Below are positions 29,652 through 40,526 of a stretch of DNA of 44,104 bases, one piece after another. Location of the stretch: positions 74,429 through 118,532 of the forward strand of contig BQKZ01000055.1 in the NCBI GenBank assembly GCA_036244855.1. Reading direction: 5' to 3'. Position numbers and translations under genes: made by a program. The notes beneath the pieces are model-generated. The model ran no database searches, was not told the DNA's origin, and worked only from the letters and a program-made list of their open reading frames with translations. This stretch comes from Temnopleurus reevesii (Eukaryota; Echinodermata; Echinoidea; Temnopleuroida; Temnopleuridae). How positions within the stretch are numbered: position 1 is the stretch's first letter; each line of letters starts with the position of its first letter.

Positions 29652-30540
29652 TGATAATACTCCATTAATTAGTCATGGTTCTGTGTAGATCTACACTCGA
29701 TAAGAACAACTGGTAACTTTCCAGCACTCAATGATAAACTCTAGCACTGAATGCACTTGATAAGGTTCACCAGTTGTTCGTGTGGTGTGGTGTCTCGCCA
29801 GCTTTAGGAACGACTTTAAGAATGACTGGTATTAGTTCTGGTGCTCAAAGAATAATGAATACTCAGCATGAGAACGGATACCAGTCGTTCTTAAAGTCAT
29901 GAAAACATCGTTTTCGATCGTACTTGTGTTAGCTATGGGGCTCTATTTAGTCAATACTGCCAGCCGATTTATAGACCGATTGAGGATTAGAAACAAGAAA
30001 TCACCCCCCCCCCCCAAAAAAAAAAAAAAAAAAAAAAACACAAGAACATTGTTTCAGGCCCAATGACTTAGTATGGTTTTTCTGGTTTTCGCGATAAGTC
30101 TGTTTTCAGTTTCTGAAAGGTATCACTCAGTGTCTGACATAGCTCTTGTATTAAGCCTTAATTGAGGACAACCAACTCTGCGACTGCATCTTTCGGGCTC
30201 CAATAGGCTGGTTTACTAGTAGATTCAAATTTACGCATGTTTCTTGCCAACAAATTTAGTTATGTGGTATTAATTAAACCGGATAGCAACAATTGAACTG
30301 CAATACTTGGAATGCAGTATGTATTTATACATGTTGGTATGTATAGGAAGCCTTGGGCAAGTTTTATGGTTGTCGATGACAACCTATGTGGATAGAATAT
30401 GCGTTGAATTTGCATCTTTTAGTAGACCCGCCTATTGAGTAAACTGTAAATAAGTTGATCTTGGCGCACTTTAGTGTTATCAGCATTATCTTGGGTTTAT
30501 GAGTATACATTTTGGGGTGGTTTTATAATAGTCGTGCTGT
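29652..30540. other. Intergenic stretch
   Basis: The stretch 29800-29900 holds paired blocks (GAACGACTTTAAGAATGACT and CCAGTCGTTCTTAAAGTC) related to the fold-back at 17344. A C-run/A-run lies at 30004-30040. Nothing else is seen. Confidence 0.5.
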
Positions 30541-31985
30541 GGAGTATCTTGTAGCACAATCTATTTCACAAAACGATGCACAGCAATCGATTAGTGTATT
30601 TTGTGTTGCTGTGTTTTCAAGCTACTCAGTGATGGAACAGCACTAGCACAATACCAAACCTCACATGTCAAGAGTGTAGCAGCTGTATTCAACAGAAAGT
30701 AGTCTTGGTGCTCGTTTCATAAGGTTGTTTGTAGAGATACGCATCACTCTATGCACAACACTAGTCAAGCAATGGAGTATCAGTTTTCTATCTTGAGGCA
30801 CAATCAATTTCACATAACAATGCACAACAGTCCATTTGTGTTCATGTGTTTTGAAGCAAGCCACTCAGTGATGTACAATACAAGCACAACACCAAAGTTT
30901 ACAGATCAAGACAGTGGCATTTGCACACAACACAAAGTAGACTTAGTGCTTGCTACAGAAAGTTGTTGGTAGTGGTATGCATGCCTCTATACATGAATTG
31001 TGACCCTTTCTCAGGTGCTGTACAACACTATGGACTATCGGTTTTCTATCTTGTAGCATAATATATTTCACATTACATTGCGCAAGAATCCATTAGTTTG
31101 TTCTGTGTTCATGTACAACACAAGCACAATACCAAAGTGCACAGGTCAAGACTGTGGTATTGCACACAGCACAAAGTAGACTTGGTGCTTGTTTGAGAAA
31201 GTTGTTCGTAGTGGAACACCTTACTTTATGCACGACTTGTGAGCTTTTCTCAGGTGCTGTACATCACTAGTCAAGCAATGGAGTATCGGTTTTCTATCTT
31301 GAGGCACAATCTATTTTACATAACAATACGCAACAGTCCATTAGTCTGCTTTATGTTCATGTGTTTTGAAGCCACTTAGTGAAGTACAATACAAGCACAA
31401 AACCAAAGTTTACAGATCAAGACAGTGGCATTTGCACACAACACAAAGTAGACTTAGGGGGTGTTGCTCAAAAGCTGCAATTGATCGCAAGTTGCAGTTG
31501 ATCGGAACGCGCCAATCAAAACCATTGTTTTATGCACGTCTAGTTAAATGCGCGTACCGTGTGCGAATGAAAATGCGCGATACAATGTGCAAAGTTGCAG
31601 TTGATTCGCAGTTGATTTTGAACAACACCCCCTAAGTGCTTGCTACAGAAAGTTGTTGGTAGTGGTATGCATGCCTCTATACATGTATTGTACATGAATT
31701 ATGACCCTTTCTCAGGTGCTGTACAACACTATGGACTATCGGTTTTCTATCTTGTAGCATAATCTATTAGTTTGGCTGGTGTTCATGTATTTGCAAGCCA
31801 CTCATTTATGTAAAACACTAACAGAATACTGAAGTGCACCGGTCAAGACTGTGGTATTTGCACACATCACAATGTAGACTCGATGCTTGTCCCAGAAATT
31901 TGTACTTGGCGGTATGCATGACTCTCTATACACAACTGGTGACCGTTTTACATGTAGGTTCTAAGTTAACTCAGCAGCATAGTGC
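30541..31985 (+). repeat. Five-unit ~250-bp tandem repeat with dimeric order
   Basis: Units start near 30541, 30776, 31034, 31282 and 31736, each at GTATC/CTATC plus TTCTATCTTG or a variant. Units 1 and 3 end CACTAGTCAAGCAATGG, while units 2 and 4 end ACAACACTATGG, so the true period is a two-unit block of about 500 bases. Unit 4 is longer because a MITE (31457-31632) is inserted. ORFs across it are accidental. Confidence 0.85.
31457..31632. mobile_element. GGGGGTGTT / AACACCCCC MITE, copy 2, inside the satellite
   Basis: The element is 176 bp, flanked by TTA and TAA. Satellite unit 2 shows the uninterrupted sequence GTAGACTTAGTGCTTGCTAC at 30947-30966, which is this site without the insertion. 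The interior is related in reverse orientation to the copy at 15442. Confidence 0.88.
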
Positions 31986-32827
31986 TATTGCATGCAGAAC
32001 AGGGTTACCAATTGTTCGCAGAGTCATGCATACCCGTATAAACAGCTTTATTAAACAAGGTTGTGTTCATAGAGCTGTTTAAACTCTTTCACTCTTTCAC
32101 TAGTGCTAACTTGACTCTAATAGGTGTTTTCTTTAAGTGCAAAAAAGGGTGACTAGTCGTGTGTAGAATTGTGCTCTGAACAATTTTGAAAGACACATCC
32201 TAGCTTTTGGTGTAACCCTGTGTTACAAGAGAGGTATGGAATCCTTCACGGGACGACTACTGAAAGGGACACAGTCAAAGGGAGCTATTCTTTGTCAGAG
32301 TCAAAAGCTGAACGTAGAAAAACAGCACATTTATTGGCCCAAAATTGCTAAATCTGACACTTGTTTTAATGAAATTGTCCCCAAAATGATCTTAACCAAG
32401 CGTCCAACCTACTTAATATGTTTCAGCATAACAAAGATCCCAACCTTTTTTAATATTCATGAAGAAATTACATAGAAATTATGAATCACCTAACAACTAC
32501 ACCAAATATTTCCTCAGAGAAAGTGTGTGGTTATTGTTTTTGTCCTGTATCTTGTAGGAAAACATCTGTTTCAGTTGTTGGGTGATTCACATTTTCATTT
32601 TTATTTTCATGCACATACTGGAATGTTGGCAACTCTGGAGTAACTCTGCCATGCCAATTTGAGGACTTCTATCTCTGAAGCAATGCAGTGATTTCTGTTA
32701 TTTATAATTTCTCCTGCAAAAAAGTTCTGACCGATGGCACGTCGAAGCTCTTTTCTCCTATTTACTCTCAAACTTTAATTGCATGATATGAGATGTTTCT
32801 TTGAATCATGTTGTAGTGAATGCAGTA
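31986..32827. other. Intergenic stretch
   Basis: No gene, RNA or repeat is recognised. Short ORFs here have no protein-like features. Confidence 0.5.
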
Positions 32828-32979
32828 CAGTCAAACCTGTCCATAGTGGCCATTGTAGAAATGTGACCTTTATAGACCGGTTCTTTAAAACACATTTTCG
32901 TCTAGAGGGAACCTACCAGGGTTGCCAATGTAGGCAGGTGGCTGTTATAGGCAGGTGGCCGCTAAGACAGGTTTGACTG
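32828..32979. mobile_element. CAGTCAAACCTGTC MITE
   Basis: CAGTCAAACCTGTC is exactly complementary to GACAGGTTTGACTG at the other end, with TA on both sides. The interior (GTGGCCATTGTAG, GGTGGCCGCTAAGAC) differs from the CAGTGGAACC copies. Confidence 0.82.
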
Positions 32980-33300
32980 TATGGTTCTTTGCTGGACTAC
33001 AACATTGTTGTAAACCATGAGCAGCTACCAATTCTCTGGAATGTAGATGAGATTTGTTCCTTTGTAGGTTTGGGGTTTTCTTGTAGATGAATGGTTTGAC
33101 AATCCATTATGCCTTCTTTGAGTAGGACAAGGCTGGTTCAGCTGCTTGGCTAATTGCATTTTAATTTCAAATATACAGAATGATAGGCTCAGAATGTGCC
33201 AGTATTTTGGCAGATGTGTATAAGCTTACACGTCCATTTAGAATTCATAAAACTAGATTTGGGGCCTGTAAGATAAAGGATGAAATTTAACTTCTGAATA

Positions 33301-33478
33301 CAGTCTAACCTCGTTATAACGAGGTCTCTGGGACCAGAGAAATTATCTCTTTATATCGAAACCATATTATAGCAGGGCCAAAAATACAATAAAATACAAA
33401 GAGATGGGACCAGGAAAACGACCTTGATATAATGAAATCTCGTTAAATATCAGTGCTCTTTATAACGAGGTTGGACTG
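33301..33478. mobile_element. CAGTCTAACCTCGTTATAACG MITE
   Basis: It starts CAGTCTAACCTCGTTATAAC and ends TATAACGAGGTTGGACTG, flanked by TA on both sides. The TCTCTGGGACCAGAG interior is the family hallmark. Confidence 0.82.
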
Positions 33479-34100
33479 TATTGAATCCAAGAGTAAGTCA
33501 AAGTATGTATAGGGATATAATAATTCTCAAAATTAATCATATTTCTTTATGTTACAAGACCCAGTATAGTTTTTTCATGCTACAAAAAAAATATGTTGGC
33601 TTTGTATTCCAATTATTCCAATGGTGCTGATTTAAAAAAAAAAACAGCTTCAGAAGGAGATGCAAAACTAATACAACATTCAGACTTTCACTGGGAAACA
33701 CCAATTGAATCATCATCAACATTTTACCAGCAATATCACACTACAGTCTGCTAATACAGGTAACTCTGAATGATTCCAGTCTCATGAGAACTAAAGACTG
33801 GTGATTGTCGGAATCAGGTTAAAGTTTAAAGGTATAGATCAGGCATATGCAGGTATCTTATTACTTTTTGAGCTGTAGTAAAACTATTCACAGCAGACAG
33901 TTTTTCAATAACTGGAATATGTTCAGTTTGTTTCAATAAAATCACTCAGAAATTGCCAATTATTGTAAAAGCAAAGTAATACAGTGCATGGCAAAATCAG
34001 TGGCAAATACTAATTCGCCAAGCAAGGAATACAACGAGCCTAACACAGCTGTTGTTGTGTAGGGGTGATCGTTGGTGGGCCACCATCTCCAACTTTAGTA

Positions 34101-34279
34101 CAGTGGAACCTCGTCATAAAGAGGTCGGATCTAGCGAGATACCCGTTATAACAAGGTGATATTATTGGTCCCAGCTCTTTATAGTTCTTTGGTTTTTTTT
34201 ACCCTGATGTAATGAGGAACCTGATATAACGAGGTAGTTTTCATGGTCCCAAGGACCTCGTTATTAAGAGGTTTCACTG
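34101..34279. mobile_element. CAGTGGAACCTCG MITE
   Basis: It starts CAGTGGAACCTCGTCATAAA and ends TTAAGAGGTTTCACTG, flanked by TA on both sides. The interior has TATAACAAGG and GGTCCCAAGGACCTCG. Confidence 0.82.
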
Positions 34280-35338
34280 TACACGTTTATTTCTCTACAT
34301 GTAGAGCAATTTGTGAATATGTCCGCTCGTTTCACATCAATTTCTGCATCCCAATCATTACAGATCTATACCTTTAATTATAGTCCTCTCTCTGCTCATA
34401 CCAAGTCAATGCAGCGTGTACATGTAAACAGAAGAGAAAAAAGCAAGTAGTTTGTCACTTAAAAGTGTGTGTTTTGTGCCAGCTGTTATTGCAGCTTGGT
34501 ACATTTTTAGTCAAGAAAACCATTAAAGTGTAATTTATTATTGTATTTTGGCTTGAGATTGTTGTATCAGAGAATTTAGGGGAGTAAAATGCTATGTACG
34601 AAATGTCCGAGGATAAGCAAAGCTTTGAATGGAAATATTTTACCCCCTATGGTAAAAAACTGTGTGCATGATCGTTTTATTGTATCTTTTTGTGCGTATC
34701 CCACAAGTTTGAATAAAGCAAAAGTTTTATATGAGGGAATCACAAACAATACTTGTGTGAGGTTTAAATGATTCAGATGTGTTTTGAATGTAAAGTGGCA
34801 TTCACACCTTGGCGAGTTAGAGTGGCGAGTAACTCACACGAAATGTGTCAATTTTCAGTGTGCTGTGCATGAGTGATCAACAAGGTATCTTCAAGTTTAA
34901 TATGACTGCTGTGCGAGTGATGCGAGCTTGATATGTAGGAGTCCATCATGAGAAGCAAGTTTTTTTGCTAGTGTTGTGAGGTCATTATGAGTGGTACAAA
35001 TTTATTACAATTTTAGAGCTCGTAAGCCTAAGTATGTACAAATTATGAACATGTTCTAATTCTTTTAACCAGATACGAGTTGGCGATGTGAGCTTTTCAC
35101 GAGTAAGGACAAGTGCATGTTTAAGGCAACTTGCACAGCTCACGTGGAACTTGATAACGTGGGAACGCCTCTTAAGACGAGTGTTGAGAGAGATAGGTAA
35201 TGTGCGAGTTCCATATTATTTAATGGCAATGGCTAACATTGTCAAGAATTGAACTAAAATCTAGCTGATTCAGCAGGTGTAGTGTTCATTATTTCAAACA
35301 TTTGGCCAAGACATAAATCACATAATAAACCAAATAAG
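34280..35338. other. Intergenic stretch
   Basis: It is AT-rich, with repeated GCGAGT words between 34810 and 35200 but no ordered repeat. No gene is seen. Confidence 0.5.
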
Positions 35339-35495
35339 CACAAAATGGTCTTGGCTATCCTCTCCTTGCTAAGACATCTTAACTTCTTGTGCCATCTTCT
35401 AAACATTTCCATGTCCATCTTAATAGGGTCTTAATAGGGTGGCACAAGAAGTTAAGATGTCGTAGCAAGAATAGGATAGCTAAGATCATTTTGTG
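35339..35495. repeat. 157-bp fold-back repeat
   Basis: CTTAACTTCTTGTGCCA pairs with TGGCACAAGAAGTTAAG, and pairing continues outward to CACAAAATG / CATTTTGTG. The arms are about 57 bases with few mismatches and the spacer is short. Probably a fold-back MITE. Confidence 0.75.
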
Positions 35496-38400
35496 CAATT
35501 CGCCCTGAACTTTATGAGTTAATTGGCCCAGTATATTTCAAGACACAAGCGATTTAACACCAGCATGGTCCCTGATCATAAGTCGTAACTTGTTGAAGTT
35601 ATAAGGTTTTTTTTTTCGCATCATATCTTATAAACACACAATCTAACTGGCATCTGTTCTGGTGATTTGTGAAAAGTGTACATCAAAACAGAAAAATAAT
35701 TCCTTCTCAAAGCAAAATACAACATGCTTGACAAAAACTTTTACACAATATCTTGTGCACACAGTGTACCATTTTTGTGATATATTTCACATGTCATTTA
35801 TTGATATAATAAACCAAATATGTCCAAATACTATAACAAATCATAACATACATTAAGCAAAATTCCAAATTAATCACCATACAAAAAACATACAAATCAT
35901 ATCAAAACCTACACAAATTTTAAGGTGACAAAAAATAACAGCACATGAAGTAAATATGTGAAACTACAGCACATACCCTGTAAAAGTACTTTTATAATCT
36001 TCATATTTCAGCAAATGTTCTAATAATACCACACGTAGCACAACTTTAACATACAATGTTCATACACATTTGTTCCCTAAAAATTACATCAATAAGTAAA
36101 AAATATCTAAGAAAATTTCTCTCCACATTATAACTCCAACCTACAACATTACAATACATTTCTTCCCCTTGAAAATAAATCAATAAGGCTAACTCATCTA
36201 AAAGTAACTATCAATATTCTTCCCATTTAATTGCACCATAATTTAATTGCACATCTTAAGCCTCTCTTACAACTGGTCGTGCATGCGGTCTACAAGTGGT
36301 CTGCGTGCAAAAAGGTACAAACAGTGAAACCAATGCACGCGAAAAGTACATTTTTTGGTGGCTGCAGACACGACACAGAGCAAGCAGCCTGAAAACTGGT
36401 TGACCAGTTTTTCGCTGCGACCTTGCTGCGACATTTAGAACTCCTGGGGCACGCTCAGGATTTGCAAGACAAAAATGTCAGCTTCAAAAGTACTTCCTGT
36501 TTGGTTTGAATTTCACCCTGCAACAACTTCACGCCTGACTGAACTCTAATGGTGCAGAATCTCTACAGACACACAACCAATTGTAAGAGAGGCTCTTTAT
36601 TTATTTGAATTGGCATATATCTTACAACCAACATATGGTACCGCAGTATAATCAGACGGGGCAAAAAAAAAGTCAGATTATACTTAATTGCAAAAAAAAT
36701 GACTACATTATTTATTACATTTAGCACATATCTTATAACTAATATGTGGTACTGCAGTTTAACATCGGGCACAACAAAGTCAGACTATATTTAATCGTAA
36801 AGGATGGCAACATGTAAGTTTGGCCTTCAAGGTAGATATGCAAGGTAAATATTTTCCAATCTCAAATTCATGATTTACAAGATAGCAATATGTGATTCAG
36901 TATTTCAAAATTAGCCACAACTTCGCAATGATCCATGTGAACAATTTAATACCCACAAAACCCCCTCCCCAATTGAAAGTTGTATGAATTTTAATGCTGG
37001 AGTGTTAAGAAACAAAATTTGAAATTTTTTGGGTAATGTCTATAATACCTTGTGTGTAAAATTCAGCACGTTCCTAAATGGTATGAATGAGTGACCACAT
37101 AAAAGAAAAAATGTCACTTTTTGAAAGTTAAACAAGTCCCTTTTTAGGATATAAACTGAGCAAAAAGAAAGTAATTTTCTGGGAATTTGTGCCCATCCAT
37201 AAACAAAAACTTATGAAAATTGGCCTTAAAGTAAAATCATCATTTCACTGTGCAAGATAACCATCATAATTTTTGGAACAAGGTGCTAGCAAAAAGGCCC
37301 TTCATGACTTTTGAAAAGTTGCATTTATCTCTTGTGTATTTTCACTCAAGCACAAAACATGGGATTCTGCTGATTTTTACAAATGAGCAAACCAGTTTGT
37401 TACTGGGGACTACCCCGTAAAAATGTGCTGCTTTCAATTATGGGAAAGATACTTTTGCGGTTGTGTTTCTATCCCTGTACTCTGGAGTTTGACCTCCAAT
37501 CGCAAGTCAGATTGGTTTGAATATAGGTTTTCAATTGCAGAGATATCAAAGATTTAAAAATGAGAATTCTTTGTATTTTAAGAAACAATTTTGGCAAGAA
37601 AGTTTACATCTTATTTTGTGTTCTTAATGGTTTTCCACCAGTCAGGAATGTAGAATAAATATGCTAACAACAAGCTACCATACAGTACATGAATAAAAAA
37701 TGAATAAAAAAAGTCCAATCTGAAAAAAAGTGAGTTTACGCATCTTTCTTCAACTTTTCAATAAAAATTTCACTGAACATAAAACTACCATGTATGTGAA
37801 GGGCAAGGAGTCAGAATTGAAAAATGCTGACACTTGGAATGTAACATTTTGTTTCTCATAGTCACTAAGTGCTGAGTTGAGGCTGTTTTTTACATCACAA
37901 ATATTACCAAATAAACATCAAGTATGCTGAAATAAAATTGAATGTGTTTTAATTCTCTAGAAACTATGTTTCACAGTGAATTGCAACTAAGATGACTTCA
38001 GGTGATGCTCCCACATTTGGATACTGGTTAAAACTTCTGAGAAATTCAGAATATTGTAGTTCTCCACATAAATAAAAAATTTCAGTCACATATTTTTATT
38101 AAAAGTCAAGGTATGTCAGGTGTAAACTGAATTCATATCATGGCTTCTATGCACAGAAATTTTGGAGGAGAAATGCTTGGCCAACACTGAACTAATTCAG
38201 CTTGCACTTGATGGGAAAAATTTGACCAATGCTGGTTAATGCAACTTGCATTCAACATACACATGCTACTATCAGCAAAGTGTCAGCCCTGAATATTTCT
38301 CTGCATATGGACCAAAAATTAATTCAATTGACGTCCAGTATTCATTGGTGACAAACACAAATATGTAACTAAGCAAAGGGTTGTCTATATTATAGATCGA

Positions 38401-38768
38401 CATGCCTCACAAGTTCTTTGAACTTAAAAGTAGTTTTCCTTACTTTCTGAAATGCATATATGTAATTATGCATAAGTTTTATATTGTAAATATCGTTATA
38501 ATTGTAATTTATTTCAATGTTTAATTTGAGGAAAATAAATGGAATGATCTGAAATGGAATGAACTGTTTCAAGGATAGTTTGGACCATAAAAATTTGCTA
38601 TCATGTTTTTGTGATCTAAAGATCGGCTATTTCATAGCTCTATATGTCTCGGGATATTGTAGACTTCTAAAATGATAATAACAATAAGTCTATATTTATG
38701 TAGCGCTTGATAAAATTATCTCTCAACTCTTTATGATAGATTTCCGATCTCAATTGGTGTCAGCTATC
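35496..38768. other. AT-rich intergenic DNA downstream of TXNDC16
   Basis: It holds one MITE (36259-36594). AATAAA on the minus strand at 38513-38508, 256 bases past the TXNDC16 stop, could be its poly(A) signal. Nothing else is recognised. Confidence 0.45.
36259..36594. mobile_element. 336-bp MITE with AGCCTCTCTTACAA termini
   Basis: AGCCTCTCTTACAA at 36259-36272 is exactly complementary to 36581-36594. The interior is less AT-rich than its surroundings and noncoding. The target duplication is unclear. Confidence 0.72.
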
Positions 38769-38980
38769 TTATAGCTCTATATGTCTAGGGGAATGTTTAG
38801 GCATGTCCTTGATGGGTCCATCCATCTCCTGCTTTGCTTCTTGCTTCTCAGTGATTACCTCATCGTCATGGTGAATGACGATCCCTCGACGCCCTCCTCC
38901 TCGGCTATGTTCTTCATCCTCCATGAACTTCAAGAAATCGTATGGAGGAACCAAGGGCTTCCATTCCCGCTCAATCAGGG
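38769..38980 (-). CDS. TXNDC16: TXNDC16 last exon (HIEL C-terminus)
   Basis: Acceptor CTTATAG; the frame reads ALIEREWKPLVPPYDFLKFM, then a charged tail and the final HSPRHIEL before TAA at 38771-38769. The EWKP...PYDFL motif is the C-terminal family signature. HIEL resembles KDEL/HDEL and is the known retention tetrapeptide of a mammalian ER carboxylesterase. Confidence 0.9.
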
Positions 38981-40467
38981 CTATAAGAAAGAGAAAATAC
39001 AACAAAAATATATAATAATGATTATAATTTGTAGATTTATATTGCGCACATTCTATATGGATATACTGAACTGTGAATTACAATTACAATTACAATATTA
39101 TTACCCTGCCATTATATAGCTGCCAGGTGCTTGCATTTTAAAGGAATAAGTTCTTGCCGATACCCATTCACATCACCTGGGTTGAGTTCAGAAATGTTAA
39201 GAAGATTTCTTGCTGAAGGAAATTAAGAGATTGGGTAGGATTACAACTACCGACCCTCTAGTTAAAGACAAGAGTCAGGACCACTACACCACAATGCTAC
39301 CACATGACATAGACAAAAGAAAATGATTTGGTTTCCCAAAGAAAATCAACAAATCTGAATGTCTATTGATTAAAATTAAAAGAGAAAAATCACAGCAAAT
39401 CAGATGCATATCAAATATAAGCTTAAAAATCATTTGAAAGGTTTATTTTAGTCTGCCAAAACAGACCCTAGGGTTTCGTTGTGCACATACACAGAGAGTG
39501 ATACAGGGTATGCATTGTGTGTCTGCATGTATGTGTGTGATGTAGTCACACAATGCATACCCTGTATCATGCTCTGCGCAGGCACACACCGAAAGTCTAG
39601 GGTATGTGCTTTCAAACTAGGTTTATTTGCTTTTCGTTGACCTAAAAGACTATTTTTTAATTGAATTTTACTAATGTAATAAAAGAAAAGACCCAAAAAT
39701 TTGTTACCTGCAATTGTGATAATACTTTTGAACCCACCTAGCAATTAAGTAAATGATCAACCTTATGTGGAAAAGAGAGCAAATATTGAGCTTTAGTTTC
39801 AGGCAACAATGCAAACTATCACTTCCAATAATGTTTTACCTCTAGCTTCAGAGCAATGCTTGGGGCTTTCCAGGGATACCTCGAGCCAGGCCCTGAGTGC
39901 AGACTCAGATGGATCGTAACCATGAGGGAACCGACACACTTCTCCAAGAGCATGGTCCAAGATGACGATGATAGCTTGGTCAGGGGTCGGGAGGAAGCCG
40001 TAGGTGGTTAGGGTTATGGATCCAACTCCATCTTCGTCAGTGCTGTATGAATGAAATAAAAATATCACAGTCATGCTGGGCTCGTTTTATTCATAATTAT
40101 TATCATCATCATCCTCATCATTTATTTAAATTATTTAATCTAATATAATTTGACTTGATAATAATTTAGTTCATCAATATTAATGCGCAACATCATCATC
40201 ATCATTGTCATCGATGTCCTCATCATCATAATCATCATCAACAGCAGCAGCATTATCATCATCAACATCGTCGTTGTCATCATCATCATCATCAGCATCA
40301 TCTCCATCTCAACAACCATAAGTACCAACATCACCACTACCACCACCCAAATCACCCTCCTCATCATGATCATACCCATCACTCATCACTCATCACTGTA
40401 GTTGCTGTCGTCTTTTCCATCCTCATCATCATCGCTATCACCACTATCATCTTACCACCAGAACTGA

Positions 40468-40526
<59 letters not shown>

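Larger units (their letters stand above)
38981..39839 (-). other. TXNDC16 intron before the last exon
   Basis: It contains a minus-strand SINE (39105-39303) and a perfect-stem hairpin (39469-39607). The rest is AT-rich. Confidence 0.7.

Noticed and set aside
30541..31985. CRISPR-like or gene array
   Set aside because: Units are contiguous 250-bp satellites without spacers, in a eukaryotic genome, with no shared open frame.
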